Positions 15,586 to 24,997 of a DNA stretch of 64,000 nucleotides are shown in pieces. The stretch comes from Jeotgalicoccus psychrophilus DSM 19085 (lineage in GTDB: Bacteria; Bacillota; Bacilli; Staphylococcales; Salinicoccaceae). The notes beneath the pieces are model-generated. The model was not told the DNA's origin and did not search any database. It saw nothing but the letters and a program-made list of their open reading frames with translations. The number at the start of each line of letters is the position of its first letter. The stretch's first letter is position 1. Both the position numbers and the translations under genes were made by a program. The DNA lies in the NCBI RefSeq assembly GCF_000425845.1, contig NZ_AUEF01000001.1, positions 124,001-188,000 on the forward strand, given 5' to 3'.

Positions 15586-16923
15586 CTACTTATTGTCTTT
15601 TTTATTTCGTTTTTTCTCATTGCGTGATTTTGCTTTCGCATAGCGTCTGCGTTCCTGGCGCTCAAGTTCTTCTTTTTGGAACTTAATTTTCTTTTTATAG
15701 CCAGGTTTTACTTTTTTAGGACTGCGCACTTTGTAATTTTGTGTTTTGTTCGTCTTGCTTCGTGTGTTTCTGCCTGCGCGCTGCGTACGGTCCTTAATTT
15801 CTTTCAGCTCGCCGCCGCGGATGTCTTCATGATTGAAAACATATCCTTTACCTTCAAGAGCATCAATTTCGTTTTGTTCACTCGGTTCGTAAAGTGTAAT
15901 CGCAACACCGCTGTACTGTCCTCTGCCGACACGCCCTACTCTGTGAGTAAAGAATTCAATCTGCTTCGGAATATCGTAGTTAATAACATGTGATGCGCCG
16001 TCAAAGTCCAGTCCTCTTGATGCCAGGTCACTTGCAACAACCCAGTGGTAGTCAAGATTTTCTATTTTCTTAATTTCCTGTGTCCGTTCACGCGGCTTTA
16101 ATCCTCCGTGGAATAATCCAACGTTTATGCCTGCTTCTTTTAAATAAGCATACAATTCATCGGCACGTTCACGTGAATTGGCAAAAATTAATCCGGTATA
16201 CGGAGTAATGTTTTTAGTCAGCTCGAGAGTTTTCTCTAATCTGCTGCTTCCTTTTACAGGTACAAGGCTGTAATGAATAGACGCTTTATTAAGCGGTGTA
16301 TCAATTACAATAATTTCAGTTTCGCCAATGTATTTTTCCATAAATTGTTTTACCGGTTCAGGGATAGTGGCCGAAAAGACCAGAAACTGGCTTGCTGTCG
16401 AAATGCGGTTGGATATATAGTCGACGTCAGCCATAAAGCCTAAATCAACCATTAAGTCTGCTTCATCGATTACAACAGACTTCGCAGAGTGAATATCCAG
16501 TGCCTGTTTATCGATTAAATCCTTGATGCGTGTCGGTGTACCAATAACAAGCTGAGGATTTTGACGTGCACGCTCTTCATCGCGTTTCATTTCCGTTCCG
16601 CCGATAAATGCACGGCAGCTGATTTCATCGTATGATTCGAGAACTTTTCTCGCCATATTATCCAGCTGTTTCGCCAGTTCTCTCGTCGGCGCCATTACTA
16701 TAACCTGAGGCGTTTTTTTAGCGCCGTCGATATTATAAATAAGCGGCAGTAAAAAGGCATGGCTCTTCCCGCTCCCTGTTGCTGACTGTGCAACAACATT
16801 GCTGCCTTTCATTATACGGGGTATCACTCGCTCTTGCACCATCGTCGGATGTGTGAACCCGACCTTCTCTATTGCATCGAGCATTGTGTTGTTAAATTCA
16901 AATCTTTTAAATGCATTTGACAT
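15586..16923 (-). CDS. cshB: DEAD-box RNA helicase CshB
   Basis: A 445-residue RNA helicase with all motifs of the family: F-x-Q-like region with TMVQERVIPRIM, Walker A ATGSGKS (near 55), PTRELAKQL, VIDEADLM (DEAD, near 153), FSATIP (SAT), and HRVGRVGRG near 325. The basic tail rich in Lys/Arg (last 60 residues) probably binds RNA. CshB acts in cold-shock and ribosome or mRNA metabolism in Bacillus. The ATG at 16923 with AGGTGA upstream is preferred over a GTG three codons before. Confidence 0.94.
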   Translation of the reverse strand: MSNAFKRFEFNNTMLDAIEKVGFTHPTMVQERVIPRIMKGSNVVAQSATGSGKSHAFLLPLIYNIDGAKKTPQVIVMAPTRELAKQLDNMARKVLESYDEISCRAFIGGTEMKRDEERARQNPQLVIGTPTRIKDLIDKQALDIHSAKSVVIDEADLMVDLGFMADVDYISNRISTASQFLVFSATIPEPVKQFMEKYIGETEIIVIDTPLNKASIHYSLVPVKGSSRLEKTLELTKNITPYTGLIFANSRERADELYAYLKEAGINVGLFHGGLKPRERTQEIKKIENLDYHWVVASDLASRGLDFDGASHVINYDIPKQIEFFTHRVGRVGRGQYSGVAITLYEPSEQNEIDALEGKGYVFNHEDIRGGELKEIKDRTQRAGRNTRSKTNKTQNYKVRSPKKVKPGYKKKIKFQKEELERQERRRYAKAKSRNEKKRNKKDNK

Positions 16924-17011
16924 ATATGTCACCTGTCCCTTTCAAACTCCTTATCAATTATAACTAAAAATGCATATTTACGCTATAATAATCGTTCATC
17001 CATTTGGATGA

Positions 17012-17040
17012 TTTGAATATCCCGTAAAATTAAGTATAAT
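17012..17040 (+). promoter_or_regulatory. ispH promoter
   Basis: TTTGAA (17012-17017) and TATAAT (17035-17040) with a 17-bp spacer. A perfect palindrome CATCCATTTGGATG (16997-17010) lies just upstream of the -35 box and could bind a regulator. Confidence 0.65.
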
Positions 17041-17064
17041 CATATGTAAGGAGGAGTTCTACTT

Positions 17065-18027
17065 ATGGATATTATAAAAATCTCACCGCGCGGTTACTGT
17101 TACGGTGTTGTTGATGCAATGGTGATTGCACGCAACGCTTCTTTGGATCAGTCACTGCCGCGTCCTATATATATATTAGGTATGATTGTACACAATAAAC
17201 ATGTGACGGATGCTTTTGAAGAAGAAGGTATTATCACACTCGACGGGCCGAACCGCCTTGAAATCCTCGAGCAGATTGAGAATGGTACTGTTATTTTTAC
17301 AGCTCACGGTGTCTCACCGCAGGTAAAAGCACGCGCTAAAGAAAAAGGACTTGTCTGCATCGATGCAACATGTCCTGACGTAGAATTCACACATGATCTG
17401 ATCAGAGAAAAAACGGCGGATGATTATGATGTTATCTACATCGGCAAGAAAGACCACCCTGAGCCGGAAGGTGCAATAGGCGTTTCACCGGATCACGTTC
17501 ATCTAATTGAAACACAGGAAGACGTTGCAACTCTGCCGGCCCACCTTGCAGATAAAAAACTTATCGTTACAAACCAGACGACGATGAGCCAATGGGACGT
17601 CAGCCATATTATGGATGAACTTAAAGTACAGTTCCCGCACATCGAAGTGCATAAGGAAATCTGTCTTGCGACTCAGGTCAGACAGGAAGCTGTCGCAGAA
17701 CAGGCAGGAGAAGCTGATCTTCTTATCGTAGTCGGCGATCCTAAGAGTAACAACTCTAACCGTCTGACACAGGTTTCAAAAGAAATTGCTCATACGAATG
17801 CTTACCGTATCAGTTCATTAAACGAATTGAAAAACGAATGGCTTGAAGGCGTTGAAAAAGTTGCAGTTACTGCAGGTGCTTCTACCCCGACACCAATCGT
17901 TAAAGAAGTAATTACGTATATTAAAAACTACAACATTGAGCAGCAGACTGCTCCTGAGTCATCAGTACCGATGGCTAAAATTTTACCGAAAATTAAAAAT
18001 CCTACACCAGTTAAGGTGATGGAATAA
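17065..18027 (+). CDS. ispH: 4-hydroxy-3-methylbut-2-enyl diphosphate reductase
   Basis: A 320-residue [4Fe-4S] enzyme for the last MEP-pathway step, making IPP and DMAPP from HMBPP. The three cluster cysteines are C12 (PRGYCYG), C103 (DATCPDV) and C200 (EICLATQ), and conserved TAHGVSP and [13 protein letters not shown] are present. A strong AAGGAGGA site precedes the ATG. It is monocistronic, with its own promoter and a terminator, and pairs functionally with ispG. Confidence 0.97.
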   Translation: MDIIKISPRGYCYGVVDAMVIARNASLDQSLPRPIYILGMIVHNKHVTDAFEEEGIITLDGPNRLEILEQIENGTVIFTAHGVSPQVKARAKEKGLVCIDATCPDVEFTHDLIREKTADDYDVIYIGKKDHPEPEGAIGVSPDHVHLIETQEDVATLPAHLADKKLIVTNQTTMSQWDVSHIMDELKVQFPHIEVHKEICLATQVRQEAVAEQAGEADLLIVVGDPKSNNSNRLTQVSKEIAHTNAYRISSLNELKNEWLEGVEKVAVTAGASTPTPIVKEVITYIKNYNIEQQTAPESSVPMAKILPKIKNPTPVKVME

Positions 18028-18071
18028 AAAAAGACTGCGAAATCTAAATTTTAGATTTCGCAGCTTTTTTA
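18028..18071. terminator. Bidirectional terminator between ispH and yqfO
   Basis: A 13-bp perfect stem from 18035 to 18063 with A and T runs on both sides, serving convergent ispH (plus) and yqfO (minus). Confidence 0.93.
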
Positions 18072-18072
18072 T

Positions 18073-19152
18073 TTATTCAAATGGATTTGTTGATACTTTT
18101 GATGCTGTAACAGGAACATCGAGCTCGTCGTCAATTAACTCTGCAAGCCCCGACGTCATTAATACTTCCAAGTAGTGACCTGCGTCGATTATATTATGCC
18201 CTGCAGCCTTTGCATCATATGCTTCATGATACTTAACGTCACCTGTAATGAGCACGTCAGCACCCTTGTTAAATGATGCTTCACGGTAGCTCATTCCTGC
18301 GCCGCCGATAACAGCTGCAGTGTTAATGATTCTATCGTCTGCTTTAACGACATTAACAGTTTTAAGCCCGGTTTTGTTTTCTATCAAGTGAACAAGACTG
18401 TCCAGTGTATCCCCGTAATTGAATTTCACTCCCAGTCCTGTGTCAGTCTCTCTGTCGAGACTGTAGACGTCAAAAGCGGGCTCCTCATAAGGATGATACT
18501 TTCTGACTGCATCAATTACAGCATGCTGATCCCTGCCGTCAAAAATACATTCTATGATATATTCATCCACGTATTCAAGTTTTCCGGATTCACCAATCGT
18601 CGGATTAGCTTCAGCTTCAGGTTTGAACTGGCCGTGAACTTCGTATTCATAGCTGACTTCTGTATAATCTCCCATATCACCTACCGGTGCATTTTTCAGC
18701 AGATTTTGTTTAAACGCTTCTTTGTCCTCAGTATTAATATTTACTCTGAGTTTTTTGAAGTTCCCTTTTTTAGGCAGCAGTATTTCAGTATCGGGATAAC
18801 CGAGTGCAGCTGCAATTATATGGCTGACTCCATTCTTCTGATGATCCAGATTTGTATGCATCACAATCAAATTAATATCATTCTTAATCAGTTTGCGGAT
18901 GACCAGCCCCGGCCCTTCGTTTACCACTTTTGAAATTTCAGGGAAAATTAAAGGATGATGACTGATAATAACGTTGGCATTTTTCATGACGGCTTCATCA
19001 ACAGTATCAGCACTGCAGTCAAGCGCAGTAATAATACCTGTTACTGTATCCTCTTCATTACCAACCAGCAGTCCCGTATTATCCCATTTTTCACTGTCTG
19101 AAAATGGGGCAATTTCATTTAATTGTTTAAGCAGATCACTTATCTTTAACAT
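18073..19152 (-). CDS. yqfO: Nif3-like dinuclear metal protein YqfO
   Basis: A 359-residue Nif3/YqfO family protein (GTP cyclohydrolase I type 2 / NIF3). The N-terminal part has WDNTGLLVG and NVIISHHPLIF, the C-terminal part GGAGMSYREA, DVLITGDVKYHEA and DAGHYLEV, which bring the metal-binding His, Asp and Glu together. Between them, about residues 130-235, is the extra PII/CutA-like domain found in many Firmicutes, ending HPYEEPAFDVY. The biochemical role is not settled. The ATG at 19152 with GAGGTG upstream is chosen; it overlaps trmK by 17 bases. Confidence 0.9.
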   Translation of the reverse strand: MLKISDLLKQLNEIAPFSDSEKWDNTGLLVGNEEDTVTGIITALDCSADTVDEAVMKNANVIISHHPLIFPEISKVVNEGPGLVIRKLIKNDINLIVMHTNLDHQKNGVSHIIAAALGYPDTEILLPKKGNFKKLRVNINTEDKEAFKQNLLKNAPVGDMGDYTEVSYEYEVHGQFKPEAEANPTIGESGKLEYVDEYIIECIFDGRDQHAVIDAVRKYHPYEEPAFDVYSLDRETDTGLGVKFNYGDTLDSLVHLIENKTGLKTVNVVKADDRIINTAAVIGGAGMSYREASFNKGADVLITGDVKYHEAYDAKAAGHNIIDAGHYLEVLMTSGLAELIDDELDVPVTASKVSTNPFE

Positions 19153-19828
19153 TCTCCAGCACCTCATCGACATATTTAAGATTAGATTCAAGTCTTTCAA
19201 CTTTATCTATATTCTTCTCTCTATCGTTGATACCATTTAATATTTTCTCCATATGACTCTTTTCACGTTCCAGCTGCCCGATAAACACCGGTTCTCTTTT
19301 TTCTATATTTACAGGACCAAAACGCAGTTCAGCTTCACTGTATTCAACAGCTTCTTTTGAATGGTCAAAAACAATAATATCGTAAAAATGAGGACCGTCT
19401 TTTAACTGCAGTTCCTCGGTAATCTTATAATTATGTTCAGCCATTATTTTACGTATTGGATAAGGATAAGTATTGGCCTGCACGATAAAGCGCGGTGTAC
19501 CTTGAACAAACTTCATTCCGCTTTCAATGATACTTGCGATTAATGGTCCGCCCATGCCGCAAATCGTAATAGTATCAGCATCATCCATACTGCGAAGGAC
19601 AGATAAACCGTCTCCCAGTCTGATTATAATTTCATCGGATAATTTATTCTGCTGTACATTTTTAACAGAAGAATCATAAGGCCCTCTGGCAATTTCTCCG
19701 CATATCGCTTTTTTAATAATATTTTCATTTACAGCGTAAATCGGTAAATACGCATGATCGGAACCGATATCAACAAGTTCATCTCCAACAATATATTCTG
19801 ATACTGTCTTAAGCCTCTGGTTTAACAT
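19136..19828 (-). CDS. trmK: tRNA (adenine(22)-N(1))-methyltransferase TrmK
   Basis: A 230-residue SAM-dependent methyltransferase for m1A22 in tRNA. Motif I DIGSDHAYLPIYAV starts near 22, ARGPYDSSVKN and TICGMGGPLIASI follow, and a helical C-terminal domain rich in Glu/Lys (about 155-230) is typical of TrmK. It overlaps yqfO, its usual partner from Bacillus to staphylococci, and is downstream of cccA behind a terminator. Confidence 0.94.
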   Translation of the reverse strand: MLNQRLKTVSEYIVGDELVDIGSDHAYLPIYAVNENIIKKAICGEIARGPYDSSVKNVQQNKLSDEIIIRLGDGLSVLRSMDDADTITICGMGGPLIASIIESGMKFVQGTPRFIVQANTYPYPIRKIMAEHNYKITEELQLKDGPHFYDIIVFDHSKEAVEYSEAELRFGPVNIEKREPVFIGQLEREKSHMEKILNGINDREKNIDKVERLESNLKYVDEVLENVKDK

Positions 19829-19844
19829 TTCCTCACTCCTGTAT

Positions 19845-19878
19845 TAAAAAAAGACTCCCATCATTGAGAGTCTTTTTT
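19845..19878 (-). terminator. Terminator after cccA
   Basis: An 11-bp stem (AAAAAAGACTC arm 19846-19857, GAGTCTTTTTT arm 19868-19878) with T tract, eight bases after the cccA stop. Confidence 0.92.
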
Positions 19879-19886
19879 ATAGATAA

Positions 19887-20267
19887 TTACTGTTCAGAAA
19901 AGAACTGATATAAAGCTGTAAGTTCTTCATCTGCAATCTGGTCTGCCGAGAATGCAGGCATAGAACCTTGACCGTCACGTACGATTGACGTGAACTCGTC
20001 TTCAGCAAGACTTGTTCCAGCTAGTGCAGGACCCATTCCGCCGCTGAAGTCTTGACCGTGACATGAAGCACAGTTATCACGAGCGATACCTTCTGCGTCA
20101 ACGTCGCCGCTTGATGCTTCTTCGCCGCCGCCTGATTCCTCAGAACCTTCTTCTGTTGCAACATCTTCTTCACCGTCATCAGTTGCGCCTAGTCCGGAAA
20201 GCAGGAACACAAGTCCGACTCCAAGGAATATAATCAGTAAGAATGGAATTATAGGATTTTTATTCAT
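19887..20267 (-). CDS. cccA: Membrane-anchored cytochrome c-551 type protein CccA
   Basis: A 126-residue small c-type cytochrome. One N-terminal membrane anchor (about 7-27) is followed by an acidic, Gly/Ser-rich linker (28-56) and a heme domain with CASCH at 66-70 and the axial Met near 103 (GSMPAF). It faces the outside of the membrane and would carry electrons to a cytochrome c oxidase. The location next to sigA matches B. subtilis cccA, and it has its own promoter and terminator. Confidence 0.93.
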   Translation of the reverse strand: MNKNPIIPFLLIIFLGVGLVFLLSGLGATDDGEEDVATEEGSEESGGGEEASSGDVDAEGIARDNCASCHGQDFSGGMGPALAGTSLAEDEFTSIVRDGQGSMPAFSADQIADEELTALYQFFSEQ

Positions 20268-20303
20268 TATGTTACCCCCTCATCTGTTATTCATGTTATC
20301 TCA

Positions 20304-20337
20304 TATATAATTGTATCTCAAATTGTGTCAAAGTCAA
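20304..20337 (-). promoter_or_regulatory. cccA promoter region with two overlapping candidates
   Basis: Minus strand: TTGACT (20332-20337) with TACAAT (20310-20315), and TTGACA (20326-20331) with TATATA (20304-20309), each with a 16-bp spacer. Both could initiate transcription of cccA. Confidence 0.65.
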
Positions 20338-20363
20338 AACAATTTTAAGAAAATATTACACTG

Positions 20364-21470
20364 CTAATCCATAAAGTCTTTTAATTTCTTACTTCTCGAT
20401 GGATGTCTTAATTTGCGCAGTGCTTTTGCTTCAATTTGTCTGATACGTTCGCGGGTAACACCGAATACTTTACCTACTTCTTCCAATGTGCGCGTTCGTC
20501 CATCGTCAAGACCGAAACGCAGACGGAGTACATTTTCTTCACGATCTGTCAGGGTATCAAGCACGTCTTCGAGCTGTTCTTTTAACAGTTCGTAAGCTGC
20601 ATGATCTGACGGGCTCTGTGCATCCTGATCTTCGATAAAGTCACCAAGATGGCTGTCGTCTTCTTCACCGATAGGCGTTTCAAGAGACACAGGCTCCTGA
20701 GCGATTTTAAGAATTTCACGGACTTTTTCAGCAGGCAGATCCATTTCTTCACCGATTTCTTCAGGAGTCGGTTCGCGTCCTAAATCCTGAAGCAGCTGGC
20801 GCTGAATACGGATAAGTTTGTTAATTGTCTCAACCATGTGCACCGGAATACGGATTGTTCTTGCCTGGTCGGCAATAGCACGAGTAATCGCCTGGCGAAT
20901 CCACCAAGTTGCATAAGTCGAGAATTTAAAACCTTTAGTAAAGTCGAATTTTTCTACAGCTTTAATCAGCCCCATGTTTCCTTCCTGAATCAGGTCAAGG
21001 AAGAGCATGCCGCGTCCGACATAGCGTTTTGCAATACTTACCACGAGACGTAAGTTTGCTTCAGCCAAGCGGCTTCTCGCAATATCGTCCCCCTGCTCGA
21101 TACGTTTCGCCAGTTCTACTTCTTCAGCAGCAGTTAATAAATCAACTCGTCCGATTTCTTTAAGGTACATACGCACAGGGTCGTTAATTTTAACGCCTGG
21201 AGGTGCACTCATATCAGAGAGATCCAGTTTTTCGTTTGTATCCGACGAATCTTTTTCATTAATCATCTGAACTTCATTTTCGTTTAATTCTTCGAAAAAT
21301 TCGTCCATCGCATCTGAATCCAGCTCGAAGTTTGCTAATTTATCTGCAACTTCTTCATGAGACAGCTGGCCGTCCTTTTTCCCTTTTTCCAACAGGTATG
21401 CTTTCGCCTGTTCGACAGTTGTGAATTCAAGTTCTTTAATTTCAGCTGCAATTGTTTTTTTCTTCGCCAT
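20364..21470 (-). CDS. sigA: RNA polymerase sigma factor SigA (RpoD)
   Basis: The 368-residue primary sigma factor. Region 1.2 begins [16 protein letters not shown], region 2 contains [20 protein letters not shown] and the -10-reading [14 protein letters not shown], region 3 follows, and region 4.2 has the -35-reading helix-turn-helix [20 protein letters not shown]. Length equals that of Staphylococcus SigA as I recall it. An acidic region 1.1 precedes the core. It is 25 bases after dnaG, in the classical macromolecular synthesis operon order. Confidence 0.98.
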   Translation of the reverse strand: MAKKKTIAAEIKELEFTTVEQAKAYLLEKGKKDGQLSHEEVADKLANFELDSDAMDEFFEELNENEVQMINEKDSSDTNEKLDLSDMSAPPGVKINDPVRMYLKEIGRVDLLTAAEEVELAKRIEQGDDIARSRLAEANLRLVVSIAKRYVGRGMLFLDLIQEGNMGLIKAVEKFDFTKGFKFSTYATWWIRQAITRAIADQARTIRIPVHMVETINKLIRIQRQLLQDLGREPTPEEIGEEMDLPAEKVREILKIAQEPVSLETPIGEEDDSHLGDFIEDQDAQSPSDHAAYELLKEQLEDVLDTLTDREENVLRLRFGLDDGRTRTLEEVGKVFGVTRERIRQIEAKALRKLRHPSRSKKLKDFMD

Positions 21471-21495
21471 ACTGTGCCTCCTAAGTTATCAAAAA

Positions 21496-23247
21496 CTACA
21501 TTTTGTACGTCCGGTTAAGCTCAACTAGTTCCTGGGTAAGCTTAATCTGCAGTTCAAAGTCATTATCACGTTCCGCAACTTCAAGTCTGCGGTATAATTC
21601 CTGTTTTTCGTTTTCACTATTTCTTATACCACTTAAATCTTCCAGATAATCATTTATTTCACTATGTGAGACATCTTCATGAATCAACATGCCGTCGAGT
21701 TCTATCAATGTGTCCGTCAGTGCGGGATCAAGATAATTAAGGGCTAGAGACAGATCGAAAACTGTATGTGCTTCAAAATAGGCACAAAGTCCTCTTATTA
21801 TATCATAGTAAGGACCGTAAGTTAAGACATTCCCATCAAGCGTATCACTGTATTCAAGCAGATACTCGCGGTTTACCATCATTATTCTCGTCACATAGCG
21901 TTCTTTTTTCTGACGCTGTGATAATTGCTGACGCTGCGGTTCAGGTATAGCGTAGTTTGTCTCCTGCCTCACCGGTTTTGGTATTTGCCCGGATAACGCC
22001 TGCTTATCGACACCGAAAATAGAACTGATTGTACCAACCAGCCGTTCAGCTGTTAAATGATCACTGACATACTGCATGTCGTTTGCAAGTGAGTTCAAGT
22101 GCTGTGTAAACTTCATGTCGTTCTCTTTCGCGTCGTGGCGCAGGACTTCTGCTTTAAAGTGCAGATAATGCTGCTGCTGGTCCTGAATAAACTGTTCAAA
22201 TTCCTCTGCACCAAACGTTTCAATATATTCATCCGGGTCCATTTTATCAGGAATTTTCTGCACATAGACATTTAGGCCGCGCTTAAGGAGAGTATCCCCC
22301 ACTTTCAGCGTAGCATTTCGTCCGGCAGAGTCGCCGTCGAACATAATCGTGACGTTTGATGACAGACGTTCAAGCAGATTTAAATTTTCCTGGCTGAGTT
22401 CCGTTCCCATCGTTGCAACGATATGTCTGACCTTGGTCATTTTAACTTTTAAAACGTCAAGATGACCTTCCATTAAAATGATGTTATCGAGCTTTCTGAC
22501 ATGTTTTCTGGCATCGTTTAAGTTAAAAAACAGTTCCCGTTTTTTAAATATTTCTGTTTCAGGTGTATTTAAATATTTGGGTTCACTGCCGTCGATGCTC
22601 CTCGCAGTATAGCCAACGTGGTGTCCCTGATGATTCTTTATTGGAATCATAATGCGCCCGACAAAGCGGTCGTAATAAGAAAAGTTTTCTTCATTTCTGG
22701 ACAGCAAGCCTGCCTGGTATGCCGTTTCTTCGTTATAGCCCTGTTCAAGCAGTGCATTTTTTGCAAAGTAAGACATATTCGGTGCGAAACCAATTTTTTC
22801 AGCGCGGATCAGATCTGTGCTGAAGCCTCTGTCCCGCAAGTATTGGAGCGGTTTTTCACCCTCGTTGGTGTTCATAAGAAGATGATGGTAAAGATCCGTC
22901 ATATAATCGTGCATGCGGATAAGCGTCATATCGCTTTCTCTGACATTGCTCGTTTCAGTATCTATTTTTATATTCAGCGGTTCTCCGAGTTTTGCTGCCG
23001 CTTCAGCGAAAGACATACTCTCAATTTCCATTAAAAACTGGAATACGTTACCGCCCTTTTTACAGCCGAAACAATGTGCAATCTGTTTTTCCGGACTGAC
23101 GGAAAAAGATGGTGTCTTCTCATCGTGAAACGGACAGAGACCAACATAGTTTCTCCCGCGCCGTTCAAGTTTAATATAACTTGCAACTAACTCAGTGATG
23201 TCGGTCTCGTCCTTTATTTTAGCTATGGTTTCCTCGGGTATTCTCAA
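21496..23247 (-). CDS. dnaG: DNA primase DnaG
   Basis: A 583-residue primase making RNA primers for replication. The CHC2 zinc site is C38, H41, C59 and C62 (LCPFHDEKTPSF and HCFGCKKGG). The Toprim core has EGHLDVL near 260 and MFDGDSAGRNA near 305. The C-terminal part after about 430 is the helicase-interacting domain and is poorly conserved, as usual. It is flanked by ppsR and sigA with four- and 25-base gaps. Confidence 0.97.
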   Translation of the reverse strand: MRIPEETIAKIKDETDITELVASYIKLERRGRNYVGLCPFHDEKTPSFSVSPEKQIAHCFGCKKGGNVFQFLMEIESMSFAEAAAKLGEPLNIKIDTETSNVRESDMTLIRMHDYMTDLYHHLLMNTNEGEKPLQYLRDRGFSTDLIRAEKIGFAPNMSYFAKNALLEQGYNEETAYQAGLLSRNEENFSYYDRFVGRIMIPIKNHQGHHVGYTARSIDGSEPKYLNTPETEIFKKRELFFNLNDARKHVRKLDNIILMEGHLDVLKVKMTKVRHIVATMGTELSQENLNLLERLSSNVTIMFDGDSAGRNATLKVGDTLLKRGLNVYVQKIPDKMDPDEYIETFGAEEFEQFIQDQQQHYLHFKAEVLRHDAKENDMKFTQHLNSLANDMQYVSDHLTAERLVGTISSIFGVDKQALSGQIPKPVRQETNYAIPEPQRQQLSQRQKKERYVTRIMMVNREYLLEYSDTLDGNVLTYGPYYDIIRGLCAYFEAHTVFDLSLALNYLDPALTDTLIELDGMLIHEDVSHSEINDYLEDLSGIRNSENEKQELYRRLEVAERDNDFELQIKLTQELVELNRTYKM

Positions 23248-23251
23248 ATTA

Positions 23252-24076
23252 TCACCCTCTAATATTACTATCGCTGTCTACGTATTTCATAATAGCATTC
23301 GCTGTTTCCTCAATCGCTTTATCGGATACGTCTATTATCGGACAGCCTATTTTACCGATTATTTCATCGAAGTAAGTAAGCTCGTCTTCAATGCGCGTAC
23401 TGTTGGCATACATTGCTGTGTCTTTTAAGCCGAGCTGGCTTAAACGCTCCTTGCGGATTTTATATAATGTATCCGGGTTAATGCGCAACGCGACACACTT
23501 TTCAGGGTCTACATCGAATAATTCAGCCGGCGGCTTCACTTCCGGTACGAGCGGAACATTCATCACTTTGTATTTCTTTAAAGCTAAAAATTGCGACAGC
23601 GGTGTTTTCGAAGTTCTTGAAACACCAAGCAGCACGATATCTGCCTTATCAAGTCCGCTTGTATCTTTGCCGTCATCGTATTTTACAGCAAATTCAATCG
23701 CTTCGATTTTTTTGAAATACTCTTCGTCAAGACGGTGAACACGGCCAGGTTCATTGTATGGTTCAAGACCTGTTGCTTTCGCTATTTCATCCATCAGCGG
23801 CCCCATTACATCGATATAGGAAATGTCTTCTTTTTCGAGTTCAGCGGCCATGTATGTTCTTAAATCAGGTGTAATTAAAGTATAGACGACTAATGCATTT
23901 TTGCTTTTAGCTAAATCTATCACGTCATCAATGTCATCGCAGCTGTTCACATACGGATAACGATCGATGACATTATCGGGTGCGTCGATTTTAAATTGTG
24001 ACAGGCATGCTTTCGTTACGAGTTCGCCTGTTTCTCCGACTGAGTCTGATGCAACGATTATTTTAAAATTCGACAT
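23252..24076 (-). CDS. ppsR: Pyruvate, phosphate dikinase regulatory protein-like kinase/phosphorylase
   Basis: A 274-residue protein of the DUF299 (PSRP/YqfL) family. Members reversibly phosphorylate pyruvate phosphate dikinase or PEP synthetase. The nucleotide-binding loop [11 protein letters not shown] near 150 and the start [10 protein letters not shown] are characteristic. It lies eight bases after ccpN; in B. subtilis the partner yqfL modulates CcpN control of gluconeogenic genes, and the conserved pairing supports the same here. Confidence 0.9.
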   Translation of the reverse strand: MSNFKIIVASDSVGETGELVTKACLSQFKIDAPDNVIDRYPYVNSCDDIDDVIDLAKSKNALVVYTLITPDLRTYMAAELEKEDISYIDVMGPLMDEIAKATGLEPYNEPGRVHRLDEEYFKKIEAIEFAVKYDDGKDTSGLDKADIVLLGVSRTSKTPLSQFLALKKYKVMNVPLVPEVKPPAELFDVDPEKCVALRINPDTLYKIRKERLSQLGLKDTAMYANSTRIEDELTYFDEIIGKIGCPIIDVSDKAIEETANAIMKYVDSDSNIRG

Positions 24077-24083
24077 TATTTTT

Positions 24084-24701
24084 TCACTCCATTAAATTTA
24101 CAAATACTTTTGTAATATTGGTTTTAGTAATCCTGCCTGTAACTTCAATTCTGCCGTTACTTTCTTTTACTACCGGCAGTGAATCAATCTGTCTGTCAAT
24201 GATCTGTTTTGCAACATATAAAAGAAGGTCATCCGGATAACACATCGTAATGTTGGGCGTCCGGGTCATTACTGCACTGACCGGCGTATTTTCTGTATCA
24301 TTGAAACTCATCGTTCCTTTTAACAGGTCTTTTCTTGAGACAACACCGGCCAGAGACTGCTCGTTATCAATAACGTACAGCGTGCCTACATCTTCCAGGA
24401 ACATCTTGACGATTGCATCGTAAATACTTGTTTCAACAGTAATTAAAATAGGTAAACTTTGTACATCCCGCACTAATATATTATTTACTTTAAGTGCGAT
24501 GACGTCGTTTGTTTCTTTGCCGGTATAAAAATAACCGACACGAGGTCTTGCATCCAAAAAGCCGGACATCGTCAATATAGCCAAATCCGGTCGTAATGTC
24601 GCACGGGTCAATGACAGCTGTGCGGCAATTTTACTGCCCGTAATCGGCCCGTGCTGCTTAACTATGCTTAGAATTTTTTCTTGGCGTTCGTTCAGTTCCA
24701 C
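24084..24701 (-). CDS. ccpN: Transcriptional regulator CcpN (HTH plus CBS pair)
   Basis: A 205-residue repressor of gluconeogenesis genes under glycolytic conditions. Residues 1-60 form a DeoR/HTH_11-like winged helix ([25 protein letters not shown]). Two CBS domains follow (about 80-140 and 145-205), which bind adenine nucleotides. It heads the ccpN-ppsR-dnaG-sigA run and is divergent from the glyS leader across 296 bp. Confidence 0.9.
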   Translation of the reverse strand: MELNERQEKILSIVKQHGPITGSKIAAQLSLTRATLRPDLAILTMSGFLDARPRVGYFYTGKETNDVIALKVNNILVRDVQSLPILITVETSIYDAIVKMFLEDVGTLYVIDNEQSLAGVVSRKDLLKGTMSFNDTENTPVSAVMTRTPNITMCYPDDLLLYVAKQIIDRQIDSLPVVKESNGRIEVTGRITKTNITKVFVNLME

Positions 24702-24775
24702 GTTCTCACTCCCAACATTAATATTATATAATATTTACAGAGATAAAGAAATATGATCGTACTTGCATTCATTCT

Positions 24776-24960
24776 GCTCTAATTATATAATAGCCTTAAG
24801 CGAGTCAGGAATGGTGTGAGCCTGGCAGCAAATATGGCATAATAATTTACAAATACAATTAATTTTATATATAAAAGCGAGTTTTCTTACTAAATTGGGT
24901 GGAACCGCGGGCTACGCTCGTCCCTGGATAGCATTTTTTATGCTGTTCAGGGACTTTTTT
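24776..24960 (+). promoter_or_regulatory. Glycine T-box riboswitch upstream of glyS
   Basis: The T-box sequence GGGTGGAACCGCG (24897-24909) is intact. The distal part of Stem I is visible as AGCGAGTCAGG, GGTG and GCCTGG (about 24799-24824), and a GGC codon at 24836-24838 is in the right place for a glycine specifier. Uncharged tRNA-Gly should favour the antiterminator and glyS expression. The 5' end is uncertain: a consensus-like TTGCAT (24763-24768) to TATAAT (24786-24791) pair would start transcription inside Stem I, so the real start is probably further upstream. Confidence 0.9.
24920..24960 (+). terminator. T-box-controlled terminator of glyS
   Basis: GTCCCTG (24920-24926) pairs with CAGGGAC (24948-24954), with an inner AGCAT/ATGCT stem, followed by T6. 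The 5' arm overlaps the end of the antiterminator. Confidence 0.9.
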
Positions 24961-24997
24961 ATATATAAATTAATAATAAAAAGGAGCTGCATTAACT

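Noticed and set aside
14668-16923. nfo and the helicase cshB as part of a defence system (nuclease plus helicase)
   Set aside because: Both have full housekeeping signatures and conserved neighbours in Bacillus and staphylococci. recD2 and recO are likewise core repair genes.
24776-24960. tRNA gene in the glyS leader
   Set aside because: The tRNA-like pieces are T-box riboswitch elements. There is no complete cloverleaf or CCA end. I found no tRNA or rRNA gene in the window.
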